A DNA stretch of 64,000 nt, from assembly GCF_013410955.1 (NCBI RefSeq), contig NZ_JACCCG010000003.1, forward strand, positions 310,001 through 374,000, read 5' to 3'. Source of the DNA: Microbacterium sp. AK009. GTDB lineage: Bacteria > Actinomycetota > Actinomycetes > Actinomycetales > Microbacteriaceae. Below the pieces are notes generated by a model that saw only the letters and a list, made by a program, of their open reading frames with translations, searched no databases and was not told the DNA's origin. Positions 1 to 8,655 of this stretch are shown one piece after another (position 1 is the stretch's first letter; the number at the start of each line of letters is the position of its first letter). Made by a program: the position numbers and the translations under genes.

Positions 1-56
1 GCAGATCGGGCGCCGGCGCGGCCGGGAAGCGTCGAATGAGGGGCTTCGCGCCGATT

Positions 57-167
57 CTGCAGGAGTTGGGGACGACGGCATCGGCGCAACTCCTCAGATT
101 CCGCGCCGAACCGGTCGGAAACCTTTTTCACGCGGGGTCTCGGCGCCGTCAGTGAGGAGTTGTGCAG
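57..167. repeat. Short inverted GAGGAGTTG-type repeats in gene-free leader
   Basis: The first 190 bases hold no convincing gene. They contain three copies of a short motif: CTGCAGGAGTTG at 57-68, its inverse CAACTCCTCAG at 87-97, and TGAGGAGTTGTGCAG at 153-167. The first and second can pair as a hairpin, and so can the second and third. This looks like a small REP-type or degenerate palindromic element. No function can be read from the sequence. Confidence 0.4.
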
Positions 168-191
168 GTCGGCGCGCCGCGGGCCGCTCGG

Positions 192-254
192 TGTAAAAGA
201 TTCTTGACACCAAGCAGTCTGGCGCCGTACGGTGAGTGTCAAGAATCTTTGACA
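192..254 (+). promoter_or_regulatory. Promoter with paired 18-bp operator dyads
   Basis: The 18-mer at 237-254 (TGTCAAGAATCTTTGACA) is a dyad with perfect 6-bp arms. The 18-mer at 192-209 is its reverse complement with one mismatch, so two near-identical sites face each other. The upstream copy ends in TTGACA (204-209), which serves as a -35 box. TACGGT (228-233) is a candidate -10 at 18-bp spacing, so the second copy covers the predicted transcription start. This geometry fits repression by the Xre-type regulator encoded at 697-924. Confidence 0.55.
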
Positions 255-265
255 TCGGAGGCGTC

Positions 266-700
266 ATGGCCTACATGGAGCGCACGATCTGGGCCCAGCT
301 CATCGCAAGCGTCATCGGCCTCATGGCCTACCTGGCGCTCGTCGTCCCGCAGCTGTTCACCACACCGGTCGGCGACATCGACTGGGCATGGCCGATGATC
401 TGGACGATCGCCGGGGCCATCGTCCTGTCGATCGTGCTGAGCATCGTGTGGGGGATCGTCGCCCGCATGCGCGACCCCGAGCTCGAACACACCGCCGACC
501 AGCGCGACCGCGAGATCGAATGGTTCGGCGAGCGGGTGGGGCAGAGCTTCCTCGCCATCGGCGGGATCGCCGCCCTCATCCTCGCCATGGTCGAGGCCCC
601 CTGGTTCTGGATCGGCAACACCCTGTTCCTGGGCTTCTTCCTCTCGGCCGCCCTCGGCAGCATGGCTCGGCTCGGCGCCTACCGGAGAGGATTCCAATGA
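266..700 (+). CDS. Small integral membrane protein, Xre-partner family
   Basis: A 144-residue protein with four hydrophobic spans at about residues 8-28, 44-66, 92-110 and 115-135. A charged cytoplasmic loop (RMRDPELEHTADQRDREIEW) lies between spans two and three. No catalytic motif is visible. ATG 266 is chosen because GGAGG (257-261) lies just before it. Its stop overlaps the start of the regulator gene (ATGA), so the two are translationally coupled. Membrane protein/short Xre regulator pairs of this type are common in Gram-positive bacteria. A role as sensor or target of the regulator is inferred, and the function is unknown. Confidence 0.75.
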   Translation: MAYMERTIWAQLIASVIGLMAYLALVVPQLFTTPVGDIDWAWPMIWTIAGAIVLSIVLSIVWGIVARMRDPELEHTADQRDREIEWFGERVGQSFLAIGGIAALILAMVEAPWFWIGNTLFLGFFLSAALGSMARLGAYRRGFQ

Positions 701-924
701 TGGTCCGACCCACGAAGGTCACCAACACCATCCGCGCGGTCCGCGAAGCAGCGGGGATGACGCAGGCAGAGGTCGCCCGGCGCGTGGGCGTCACGCGCCA
801 GACCCTCATCGCCATCGAGCAGGGGCGGTACTCCCCGACCCTCGAGCTCGCATTCCAACTCGCCCGTGTCTTCGATGCGCGCCTCGACGATCTCTTCCAC
901 TATCCCGACCCGACGGAGGACTGA
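697..924 (+). CDS. Xre-family helix-turn-helix regulator (75 aa)
   Basis: A 75-residue protein that is almost entirely one HTH_3 domain. The core runs from about residue 10 to 65, with GMTQAEVARRVGVTRQTLI as the helix-turn-helix. Short stand-alone regulators of this type usually repress their own operon. ATG 697 (with a second in-frame ATG at 700) follows GGAGAGG and overlaps the upstream stop. The dyads at 192-254 are the obvious binding sites. The next gene starts two bases after the stop, so the reductase at 926 may belong to the same transcript. Confidence 0.85.
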   Translation: MMVRPTKVTNTIRAVREAAGMTQAEVARRVGVTRQTLIAIEQGRYSPTLELAFQLARVFDARLDDLFHYPDPTED

Positions 925-925
925 C

Positions 926-1918
926 ATGACCACCCACACGATCCCTCGCACCATGACGGCGTGGCGACAGCACGCGTACGGGCCGGCCGACGTGGTGCGG
1001 GCCGAGACGGTCCCGGTCCCCACGCCCGGTCGCCGGGAGGTGCTGCTGCGGGTCGCCGCCGCGTCGCTGAACTCCGGCGACATCCACCTCATGCGCGGTG
1101 AGCCGCGCGTCGTCCGGCTCTTCTTCGGCATCCGGCGCCCACGCACGCGGGGCCGGGGGATGGATGTCGCGGGCACGGTCGTCGCGCTCGGCGCCGACGT
1201 CGACGGTCTCGCCGTCGGCGACCTCGTGGTGGGGGCGGGCAGCGAGACGCTCGCGGAATTCGTCGTCATGAAGGCCGACCGGCTCACGACGCTGCCGGCC
1301 GGGCTCGACCCGGTCGTCGCGGCGACCCTCCCGGTCGCGGGGAACACCGCCGTCACCATCCTCGACGCCTGCCGGGTCGGCCAGGGATCGAAGGTGCTGC
1401 TCGTCGGGGCCGGAGGCGGGGTCGGCACCCTCACCGCCGCGCTCGCCGTCGAGCGCGGTGCGGACGTGTGGGCGACCTGCGGGTCGCGGGCCGAGCAGGT
1501 GCTCCGCGACCTCGGCGTCGCGCACACCGTCGACTACCGCACGCACGACGTCGCCACCCTTCCCGCGGGCGCTTTCGACGCCGTCGTCGACATCGCCGGC
1601 GAACCCCCGCTCGAGGTGCTTCGAGACCGCCTCCGCGAAGGCGGCACGGTCGCCCTCGTCGGCGGCCACGGACACCCCTTCTGGGGCCCGTTCCCCCGCA
1701 TCATCCGCGCGCTTCTTCTCAGCCGGCGTGCGCGGCGCTTCCGCTCGGTCACCGCGGTCACGAAGACGCCGGTGACCGCCGAGCTCGTGCGGATGGCGGC
1801 GGCCGGCGTCCTGCGTCCGGTGATCGAGAGGACCTTTCCGCTGAGCGACGCCGGAGCGGCGATCGCCCACGTCGATGCCGGGCACACGGTGGGCAAGGTC
1901 GTGGTCGTCGCGGACTGA
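926..1918 (+). CDS. Zinc-independent medium-chain reductase (quinone oxidoreductase-like)
   Basis: A 330-residue MDR-superfamily protein. It has a GroES-like N-terminal half (GRREVLLRVAAASLNSGDIH) and a Rossmann NAD(P)H-binding half with LLVGAGGGVGTLTAALA near residue 156. The zinc ligands of alcohol dehydrogenases are absent, as expected for the QOR/enoyl-reductase branch. The electron donor is probably NADPH and the substrate is a small quinone or alpha,beta-unsaturated carbonyl, but neither can be fixed from the sequence. ATG 926 follows GGAGGA. The gene lies two bases behind the Xre gene, which suggests control through the same dyads. Confidence 0.85.
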   Translation: MTTHTIPRTMTAWRQHAYGPADVVRAETVPVPTPGRREVLLRVAAASLNSGDIHLMRGEPRVVRLFFGIRRPRTRGRGMDVAGTVVALGADVDGLAVGDLVVGAGSETLAEFVVMKADRLTTLPAGLDPVVAATLPVAGNTAVTILDACRVGQGSKVLLVGAGGGVGTLTAALAVERGADVWATCGSRAEQVLRDLGVAHTVDYRTHDVATLPAGAFDAVVDIAGEPPLEVLRDRLREGGTVALVGGHGHPFWGPFPRIIRALLLSRRARRFRSVTAVTKTPVTAELVRMAAAGVLRPVIERTFPLSDAGAAIAHVDAGHTVGKVVVVAD

Positions 1919-2043
1919 GAGCGCGGCGTCACAGGTGGCCGGAAGGGTGCCGTGGCACAATGGTCCCGGCGTGCCCGGGTCGACGGCTTCGAAGCCCCGC
2001 CGGGCCTCTGGACAGCGTCCGCCGCACCTTCGCAAGGAGACCG

Positions 2044-2949
2044 ATGTCCACTCAGAACACCGCGCCGACCGTCGAGGCCACCACCGCCGCCGCGAGCCCC
2101 ACAGCGCGCATCGCGCAGCACCGCCGTTACCTCATGTGCCGGCCCGAGTTCTTCACCGTCAGCTACACGATCAATCCGTGGATGGAGCCGGCGAACCCCA
2201 CCGACACCGCCAAGGCCGTCCGGCAGTGGCAGGCGCTCTACGACGCCTACCTCGAGCTCGGGCACGATGTGGAGCTCATCGACCCCATCGACGGGCTGCC
2301 GGACATGGTCTACACCGCCAACGGCGGGTTCCTGATCGACGGCATCGCCTACGGCGCGAAGTTCCGCTTCGACGAGCGCGTACCCGAGGGCCCGGCGTTC
2401 ATGGACTGGTTCCGCGACAACGGCTACGACGTCGTCGTGCCCCGCGAGGTCAACGAGGGCGAAGGCGACTTCCTCCTCGTCGGCGACACGATCCTCGCCG
2501 GTACGGGATTCCGCTCGACCGGTGACAGTCACCGCGAGGTGGGGGAGGTCTTCGGCAAGGAGGTCGTCTCGCTGAACCTCATCGACCCGCGGTTCTACCA
2601 TCTCGACACCGCCATCGCGGTGCTCGATCCGGTGCAGGGGCCGGGCGGGGTCGAACGGGCGAACATCGCCTACCTCGAGCACGCGTTCGACGAGCGCGGC
2701 CAGGCGATCCTCGCCGAGCGCTACCCCGACGCGATCCGGGTGTCGGATGAGGACGGCGCGGTCTTCGGGCTGAATTCCTCCAGCGACGGCTACAACGTCA
2801 TCATCTCACCGCGGGCGACCGGTTTCGAGGCGCAGCTGCGCGAACGCGGGTACAACCCGATCCTGATCGATCTGTCCGAGCTCCTCCTCGGCGGCGGCGG
2901 GATCAAGTGCTGCACCCTGGAGCTCCGCCGCGAGACGGAGGGATCGTGA
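2044..2949 (+). CDS. ddaH: Dimethylargininase / guanidine-modifying hydrolase
   Basis: A 301-residue member of the amidinotransferase/dimethylarginine dimethylaminohydrolase superfamily. Landmarks are the substrate loop TANGG (Asn93), the acidic segment NEGEGDFLL, the catalytic His186 in FYHLDTA, and the nucleophile region GGIKCCTLEL (Cys289/Cys290). The family hydrolyses methylated arginine to citrulline. Relatives deiminate arginine or take it all the way to ornithine. The start codon follows AAGGAGA. The gene overlaps rocD (GTGA), so the enzyme's product most likely feeds ornithine metabolism. DDAH is the conventional call, and arginine dihydrolase activity is a real alternative. Confidence 0.85.
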   Translation: MSTQNTAPTVEATTAAASPTARIAQHRRYLMCRPEFFTVSYTINPWMEPANPTDTAKAVRQWQALYDAYLELGHDVELIDPIDGLPDMVYTANGGFLIDGIAYGAKFRFDERVPEGPAFMDWFRDNGYDVVVPREVNEGEGDFLLVGDTILAGTGFRSTGDSHREVGEVFGKEVVSLNLIDPRFYHLDTAIAVLDPVQGPGGVERANIAYLEHAFDERGQAILAERYPDAIRVSDEDGAVFGLNSSSDGYNVIISPRATGFEAQLRERGYNPILIDLSELLLGGGGIKCCTLELRRETEGS

Positions 2950-4172
2950 GCATCTCCGAGCTCCCGACCGACACCGCGACGCTGCGGGTGATCGACGCCG
3001 AGGAGCAGCACCTCGCGCACAACTACCACCCGCTTCCCGTGGTGGTGTCGCGCGGCGCAGGCGCGTGGGTCACCGACGTCGAGGGCAAGCGCTACCTCGA
3101 CCTCCTCTCGGCGTACTCGGCGCTGAACTTCGGCCACGGTCATCCCGCCATCGTCGCCGCCGCGCAGGAGCAGCTCGGCCGCCTCACCCTGACCAGCCGT
3201 GCCTATCACAGCGACCGACTGGGCGAGTTCGCCGCTGCGCTCGCCGAGCTCTGCGGCAAAGATCTCGTCCTGCCGATGAACACCGGCGCCGAGGCCGTCG
3301 AGACCGGCATCAAGGTCGCACGCGCGTGGGGGTACCGCGTGAAGGGCATCGCCCCGGATGCCGCGACGATCGTCGTCGCACACGGGAACTTCCACGGGCG
3401 CACCACCACGATCGTCGGGTTCAGCGACGACCCGGTCTCGCACGACGCCTTCGGCCCCTATGGCGGCGGGTTCGTGCAGGTCGCCTACGGCGACGCCGCC
3501 GCGATCGAGGCCGCGATCGGCGAGAACACCGCGGCGGTGCTCATCGAACCGATCCAGGGCGAGGCGGGGGTCATCATCCCGCCCGAAGGGTACCTCCGCG
3601 CGGTGAGGGAGATCTGCACCCGGCGCGGCGTGCTCTTCATCGCCGACGAGATCCAGTCGGGCCTCGGCCGGGTGGGCACGACGTTCGCGTGCGACCGCGA
3701 AGACGTCGTACCCGACGTCTACCTGCTCGGGAAGGCCCTGGGCGGCGGCATCTTGCCGGTCTCGGCCGTCGTCGCCGACCGAGACATCCTGGGCGTCATC
3801 CGTCCTGGCGAGCACGGGTCGACCTTCGGCGGCAATCCGCTCGCCGCCGCCGTCGGCACGCGCGTGGTCGAGATGCTGCAGACGGGTGAGTTCCAGAAGC
3901 GCGCGGCCGCCCTCGGCGAGCACCTCGAGGCGAAGCTCAACGAGCTCGTGGGGCACGGTGTCACCCAGGTGCGCATCGCGGGGCTCTGGGCCGGGATCGA
4001 CATCGATCCCGCCGTCGGCACCGGCCGTGAGGTCGCCGAGCGCCTCCTCGCTCGCGGCGTGCTAGCGAAGGACACGCACGGGCAGACGCTTCGGATCGCG
4101 CCGCCCCTGGTCATCCGCGCCACCGAGCTGGACTGGGCGGTCGAGCAGCTGAAGCTCGTCCTGGCGGGCTGA
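2946..4172 (+). CDS. rocD: Ornithine--oxo-acid aminotransferase
   Basis: A 408-residue class-III PLP aminotransferase. Visible marks are the cofactor loop NTGAEAVETGIK, the DEIQSGLGR segment and the PLP lysine Lys263 in LGKALGGG. It converts ornithine plus 2-oxoglutarate to glutamate-5-semialdehyde and glutamate. The GTG start at 2946 overlaps the ddaH stop and follows a GGAGGG-type ribosome site. Length is normal for the family. Together with ddaH it forms a two-step arginine-derivative degradation unit. The IclR gene begins six bases after its stop. Confidence 0.92.
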   Translation: MSISELPTDTATLRVIDAEEQHLAHNYHPLPVVVSRGAGAWVTDVEGKRYLDLLSAYSALNFGHGHPAIVAAAQEQLGRLTLTSRAYHSDRLGEFAAALAELCGKDLVLPMNTGAEAVETGIKVARAWGYRVKGIAPDAATIVVAHGNFHGRTTTIVGFSDDPVSHDAFGPYGGGFVQVAYGDAAAIEAAIGENTAAVLIEPIQGEAGVIIPPEGYLRAVREICTRRGVLFIADEIQSGLGRVGTTFACDREDVVPDVYLLGKALGGGILPVSAVVADRDILGVIRPGEHGSTFGGNPLAAAVGTRVVEMLQTGEFQKRAAALGEHLEAKLNELVGHGVTQVRIAGLWAGIDIDPAVGTGREVAERLLARGVLAKDTHGQTLRIAPPLVIRATELDWAVEQLKLVLAG

Positions 4173-4178
4173 GGTCAG

Positions 4179-4973
4179 ATGACGCAGGAATCGCTGCAGG
4201 AGCCGTCCGGAGACGGATCACGGTCGCTGATCGACCGGGCCTTCACGATTCTCGGCACCTTCTACGGCGGCCGCGTCCGGCAGTCGCTCTCGGACATCAG
4301 TCGCCGCAGCGGACTGCCGATCGCGACCTGCCACCGCATCGTGGGCCGCCTGACCGAATGGGGAGCGCTCGAGCGCGACACCGACGGGAACTACAACATC
4401 GGGTTGCGACTCTGGGAGGTCGCCTCGCTCGCCCCGCGGTCGGTGGGGTTGCAGCGACTGGCCCGACCGTACATGCAGGATCTGTACGAGACCACCGGCT
4501 ACGCCTCGCATCTCGCGATCCGCGAGGGGTTGGAGCTGGTGTCCATCGAGCGGTTCCAGAGCCCGCGGCGTCAGGTGCGGCGACCCCAGGTCGGGAAGCG
4601 ATACCCGCTGCACGCCACCGCGATCGGGCTTGTTCTGCTCGCGAACGCTCCTGATGAGGTGCGCGCGCAAGTGCTCGCCGGCGAACTCGAGGCCTTCACG
4701 CCGCGCACCTTCACCGACCCCGTCGTTCTGGACCGCCTGCTGGATGACATCCGCCACACCGGCTACGCGGTCAGCGACCGGCAGGTCGACGACGTCCACA
4801 TCGGTGTGGCCGCGCCGGTCCGCGGCGCAGACAAGACCGTGGTCGCCGCCGTTTCGCTCGCCCTGACCGAGCAGGACGTCGACGGCAAGAACATGATCCA
4901 TCTGGTGCGGCTCACCGCGGCATCCATCTCGCGCGCACTCGACAACGCCGGATTCGGACGCGCCGAAAGCTGA
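4179..4973 (+). CDS. IclR-family transcriptional regulator
   Basis: A 264-residue protein with an N-terminal winged helix (SLSDISRRSGLPIATCHRIV, about residues 35-60) and a C-terminal IclR effector domain. The latter includes the conserved LHATAIGLVLLA segment. It follows rocD by six bases in the same direction and ends just before the convergent acyl-CoA dehydrogenase gene. It could therefore regulate ddaH-rocD or the neighbouring acyl-CoA operon. The effector is not deducible. Confidence 0.88.
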   Translation: MTQESLQEPSGDGSRSLIDRAFTILGTFYGGRVRQSLSDISRRSGLPIATCHRIVGRLTEWGALERDTDGNYNIGLRLWEVASLAPRSVGLQRLARPYMQDLYETTGYASHLAIREGLELVSIERFQSPRRQVRRPQVGKRYPLHATAIGLVLLANAPDEVRAQVLAGELEAFTPRTFTDPVVLDRLLDDIRHTGYAVSDRQVDDVHIGVAAPVRGADKTVVAAVSLALTEQDVDGKNMIHLVRLTAASISRALDNAGFGRAES

Positions 4974-4979
4974 GCGGCC

Positions 4980-6152
4980 TCAGCGGGTGAAGGCGCTCAA
5001 TCCCGTGATCGCCCGGCCGACGATCAGCGAGTTGATCTCGTGGGTGCCCTCGAACGTGTACAGCGCCTCGGCGTCTGCGAAGTAGCGCGCGACGTCCGAG
5101 TCCACCCGGATCCCCTCGGCACCGCACACCTCGCGCGCCAGGGCGACGGTCTCGCGCGCGCGGTCGGCCGCCCACGTCTTCGTCAGCGCGGAGTGGAGCT
5201 CTTCCGCCGTGCCCGCGTCGCGCAGCGCGGTGAGCCGGACCGCCATCGCGAGCGTCGCCGTGGCGTTGCCGAGCATGCGCGCGAGCTTCTCCTGCACCAG
5301 CTGGAACCCCGCGATCGGGCGTCCGAACTGCTCGCGGGAGAGGGTGTACCGCAGAGCCGCCTCGTAGGCGCCTGCCTGCAGACCCGCGGCGTTCCACCCC
5401 GCGACGTAGCGCAGATCGGCGAGGATCGCTGCGATGTCACGAAACGAATCGATGCGCCCGAGTCGGTCCGACTCCGCGACGCGGACGTCATCGAGCACGA
5501 TGTCGGCGTTGCGCACCATCCGCAGCGCGATCTTGCCGCGGATGTCCTCGAGCGAGACACCGTCGGCGTCACGGGGGACGACGAACGCCTTCGCGTTCCC
5601 GTCCGCGCTGTCGCGCGCGACGACGACGAAGACGTCCGACAGCGCGGCATTGCCGATCCAGCGCTTGCGGCCGGTGATCCGCCATCCGTCGCCGTCGCGG
5701 ACCGCGGTGGTGGTCAGGCTCCCCGCGACGTCCGAGCCGTGACCGGGCTCGGTGAGCGCGAAGCAGCCGGTGAACGCGAAGGAGGGGATGTGCGGATCCC
5801 AGCGGGCGACCTGCTCGGCCGATCCGCCCTTGCGGATGAGGGTTCGGAACATCGCGACCTGACCGCCGTAGAGCGTTCCGATCGACATGTCGAAGCGGGC
5901 CAGCTCGAAGTGCCGGAATCCGAGATAAAGGGCGCGCGGCAGGTCTCCGCCGTCGAGCAGTGCGGGGTCGTCCTCGAGCCGCAGCGCAGCCAGGTCTGCG
6001 CGCAGATGCGCCGGGCATTCACCGTGCTCCCACCACTGCGCCAGCTGAGGACGAGCACGCTCCTCGAGCAGGGCGCGCAGGTTCGCGAGCTTCGCCGATT
6101 CGGCGTCGGTGAGCAGTCCGGTGTAGCCGAAGAGGTCGGTCGGGGCGGTCAT
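4980..6152 (-). CDS. Acyl-CoA dehydrogenase, glutaryl-CoA-dehydrogenase-like
   Basis: A 390-residue flavoprotein with the usual three-domain acyl-CoA dehydrogenase plan. FAD/substrate motifs ALTEPGHGSDVAG and ITGRKRWIGNA are present. The C-terminal YTFEGTHEIN carries the catalytic base (about Glu368) in the arrangement typical of glutaryl-CoA dehydrogenases and their paralogues. Reaction: alpha,beta-desaturation of an acyl-CoA, with electrons passed to ETF. It is the last gene of the six-gene minus-strand operon, and its ATG overlaps the stop of the amidohydrolase gene by one base. The substrate is unknown. The operon points to one specific carboxylic acid rather than general fatty acids. Confidence 0.85.
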   Translation of the reverse strand: MTAPTDLFGYTGLLTDAESAKLANLRALLEERARPQLAQWWEHGECPAHLRADLAALRLEDDPALLDGGDLPRALYLGFRHFELARFDMSIGTLYGGQVAMFRTLIRKGGSAEQVARWDPHIPSFAFTGCFALTEPGHGSDVAGSLTTTAVRDGDGWRITGRKRWIGNAALSDVFVVVARDSADGNAKAFVVPRDADGVSLEDIRGKIALRMVRNADIVLDDVRVAESDRLGRIDSFRDIAAILADLRYVAGWNAAGLQAGAYEAALRYTLSREQFGRPIAGFQLVQEKLARMLGNATATLAMAVRLTALRDAGTAEELHSALTKTWAADRARETVALAREVCGAEGIRVDSDVARYFADAEALYTFEGTHEINSLIVGRAITGLSAFTR

Positions 6153-7036
6153 CAGGGCTCCAGCCCGAGCAGGCGGACGGCGTTGTCCTTGAGGATCATC
6201 CGCTGCACGTCGTCCGGGTACTCCAGCAGCGCGAAGTCCTTCAGCCACCGGTCGGGGGTCAGCGCGGGCAGGTCCGAGCCGAACAGCATCTTGTGCTTCA
6301 GGTAGGTCCGCGCCGCGCGGACCAGGGCGGGGGAGAAGTACTTCGGTGACCACCCCGACAGGTCGATCCACGTGTTCGCCTTGTGCGTGGCGATCGAGAG
6401 CGCCTCGTCCTGCCAGGGGACGCTCGGGTGGGCCATGATGATCTGCAGATGCGGATGCCTGGCGGCGACGTCGTCCAGCAGCATCGGGTTCGACAGCGAC
6501 AGCCGAAACCCCCACCCGCCCGGCGTTCCCGCCCCCGCCCCGGTCTGACCGGTGTGGACGATGATCGGCACCTGCAGTTCCTCGATCGCCGCCCACAGAG
6601 GGGTGAACTCCTCCGCCGACGGATCGAAGGCCTGCACCGACGGGTGGAACTTGAACCCGCGGACGCCCAGTTCCTGCACCTGGCGTCGTGCTTCGTCGAC
6701 GGCAGCCGCGCCCTGCAGCGGATCGACGCTGCCGAAGGCGATCAGCACATCCGCGTTGCGCCGCGCCCCGGCAGCGAGGTCGTCGATGCTGTTGGGTGCG
6801 TGACCGAGGTTCGTCGTCGCGTCGACAGTGAACACGACCGCGGCCATTCCCCGTTCGCGGTAGTACGTCGCCGTCTGATCGACCGTGCGGGGCTTCTCGC
6901 TGCTGCCGAAGTACGCCGCCATCGCCTCGGTCAGGGCACGCGGCGAGGCGGTGCGACCGCTGTCGTCGATCTGCACGTGGACGTGGACATCGATGGCCGT
7001 CACGGCGGCGATGTCGATTCCCGGGCCGGTGCTCAT
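6152..7036 (-). CDS. Amidohydrolase-2 (ACMSD-like) metal enzyme
   Basis: A 294-residue TIM-barrel protein of the amidohydrolase_2 family. It starts with the metal-binding HxH (VHVH, His18/His20) and carries VHTG and IIMAHPSVPW for the middle-strand histidines. LFGSDLPAL supplies the C-terminal Asp. This family contains decarboxylases (ACMSD, resorcylate decarboxylase), lactonases and hydratases acting on small carboxylates. It sits between the acyl-CoA ligase and dehydrogenase genes with overlaps on both sides (ATGA at 7033-7036), so it is certainly co-translated with them. The reaction cannot be assigned more closely. Confidence 0.8.
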   Translation of the reverse strand: MSTGPGIDIAAVTAIDVHVHVQIDDSGRTASPRALTEAMAAYFGSSEKPRTVDQTATYYRERGMAAVVFTVDATTNLGHAPNSIDDLAAGARRNADVLIAFGSVDPLQGAAAVDEARRQVQELGVRGFKFHPSVQAFDPSAEEFTPLWAAIEELQVPIIVHTGQTGAGAGTPGGWGFRLSLSNPMLLDDVAARHPHLQIIMAHPSVPWQDEALSIATHKANTWIDLSGWSPKYFSPALVRAARTYLKHKMLFGSDLPALTPDRWLKDFALLEYPDDVQRMILKDNAVRLLGLEP

Positions 7037-8655
7037 CGAACGACCTCCTCCGCTGCCCGCCCCGCCAGCTCGCGGGCGGCATCCTCCTTCACGCGGGCGA
7101 GCTCGATCTTGCCGGTCGCTGACCGGCCGAGGCTGTCGCGGACGAAGAAGTGGCGCGGCTTCTTGAAACCGGCCAGGTGCGCCTCGAGGTGCACCACGAG
7201 GGCCGCGGTATCGATCGTCTCACCGGGCACCGGCGCGATCATCGCGCACACCGACTCGCCGAAGCGCGTGTCGGGAAGACCGAAGACGATCGCATCGTCG
7301 ACGCTCGGGTGCGCCAGCAGCACGTCTTCGACCTCGGCCGGGAACACCTTCTCGCCGCCGGTGTTCACGACCGCGCTCAGTCTGCCGAGCAGCTCGATCG
7401 ATCCGTCGCCTCGCGAACGCGCCCAGTCGCCCGGCATCACGTATCGCCGGCCGTTGATGACGGGGAACGAGCGGGCCGTCTTCTCGGGGTCGCCGTAGTA
7501 GCCCGACGGGAGCACGCCGCGGAAGGCCAGGATGCCGAGGGCGCCGGCGACGGGCGCCACTTCGTTGAGGTGGGGATCCAGCAGGACCGTCTCGGGCGTG
7601 GTCACGAACCTGGCCGGCAGGTCTTCGGCGCGATGGGTGACACCGAATGCGAAGGGACCCCCCTCGCTGGAGGCGAGGAGGTCGACGATCATGACGTCAC
7701 CCTGCGCATGCAGTCGGCGTTTCACGTCGTCGCTGAACCGCATGCCCGAGCTGAGGACCGACCTGAGGTCGGCCAGATGCCGGCCGCTGCGCTCGATCGC
7801 CTCGACGAAGGGCAGCGCCACGGCATCCCCCGCCACGATGATCCGAGTCACCCGGTTCGCTCGGGCCAGCCGCAGCGCTTCGTCGACGTCGAGGCGCGCC
7901 CCGCTCTGCAGCACGACCGTGCCGCCGAGGGCGAGCGTGCCCATGGTCGTCGACTGGGCCGTGCCGTGCAGCAGCGGCGGCAGCGGCAGAGTCACCACGC
8001 GCGGGGTCGCCGGGTCGACGGCGATGCGCACCGCCTGCGCCAGATCCTCGGGCGGCTCGAGTCCCACGATGCCCCACGTCGACTGTCGGCGGGCGTGGAG
8101 CAGGGTGTCGACGTCCCACACCACCGCTTTGGGTGCCCCCGTGGTCCCGCCGGTGTACAGGCGCATATCGGCGCCGGTCGGCGCACGCTCGGGCATCGCG
8201 CCGCCCTCGCGGACGATATCGGTCCACGAGGCGGCGCCGTCGATCGCCGGACCGCCGTCATCGACCGAGATCACCGGCACGGGCTGATCCAGGCCCGCGT
8301 TCGCCTCGCGCACCACGTGACCCAGTGAGGTCGGTGCGAGCAGGACGCGTGCGTCGCAGTCCTGCAGCAGGGCGCGCACTTCGCCGGCGCGGTAGCGGTA
8401 GTTGATGGCCACCGGCGCGACGCCGATGGACAGGCACGCCCACAGGAACGTCAGGTACTCGGCGCGGTTGTACAGCAGCATCGCCGCCGCGTCGCCGACC
8501 ACGAGTCCACGCTCCTGCAGGTGGCGAGCGAGGGCACCGGCCTCGGCGGCGAAGCGCGCGTACGACATCTCCCCGTCCGAGGTGATGATCGCCGGCCGCT
8601 CCGGATCGGCGCGCGCGATGCCCTGCCAGAGATCGCTGTAGTGCACCGCGATCAC
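7033..8655 (-). CDS. Acyl-CoA synthetase / AMP-dependent ligase
   Basis: A 540-residue ANL-superfamily adenylating enzyme. The P-loop YTGGTTGAPKAVVW, the GDWARSRGDGS acyl-adenylate motif and the C-terminal catalytic lysine region TGKIELARVKED are all present. It activates a carboxylic acid with ATP and transfers it to CoA. The GTG start at 8655 overlaps the SDR stop (GTGA). A GTG three codons further in (8646) is an alternative. Within the operon it would make the CoA ester used by the MaoC hydratase, the SDR and the acyl-CoA dehydrogenase. The substrate is not predictable. Confidence 0.88.
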   Translation of the reverse strand: MIAVHYSDLWQGIARADPERPAIITSDGEMSYARFAAEAGALARHLQERGLVVGDAAAMLLYNRAEYLTFLWACLSIGVAPVAINYRYRAGEVRALLQDCDARVLLAPTSLGHVVREANAGLDQPVPVISVDDGGPAIDGAASWTDIVREGGAMPERAPTGADMRLYTGGTTGAPKAVVWDVDTLLHARRQSTWGIVGLEPPEDLAQAVRIAVDPATPRVVTLPLPPLLHGTAQSTTMGTLALGGTVVLQSGARLDVDEALRLARANRVTRIIVAGDAVALPFVEAIERSGRHLADLRSVLSSGMRFSDDVKRRLHAQGDVMIVDLLASSEGGPFAFGVTHRAEDLPARFVTTPETVLLDPHLNEVAPVAGALGILAFRGVLPSGYYGDPEKTARSFPVINGRRYVMPGDWARSRGDGSIELLGRLSAVVNTGGEKVFPAEVEDVLLAHPSVDDAIVFGLPDTRFGESVCAMIAPVPGETIDTAALVVHLEAHLAGFKKPRHFFVRDSLGRSATGKIELARVKEDAARELAGRAAEEVVR

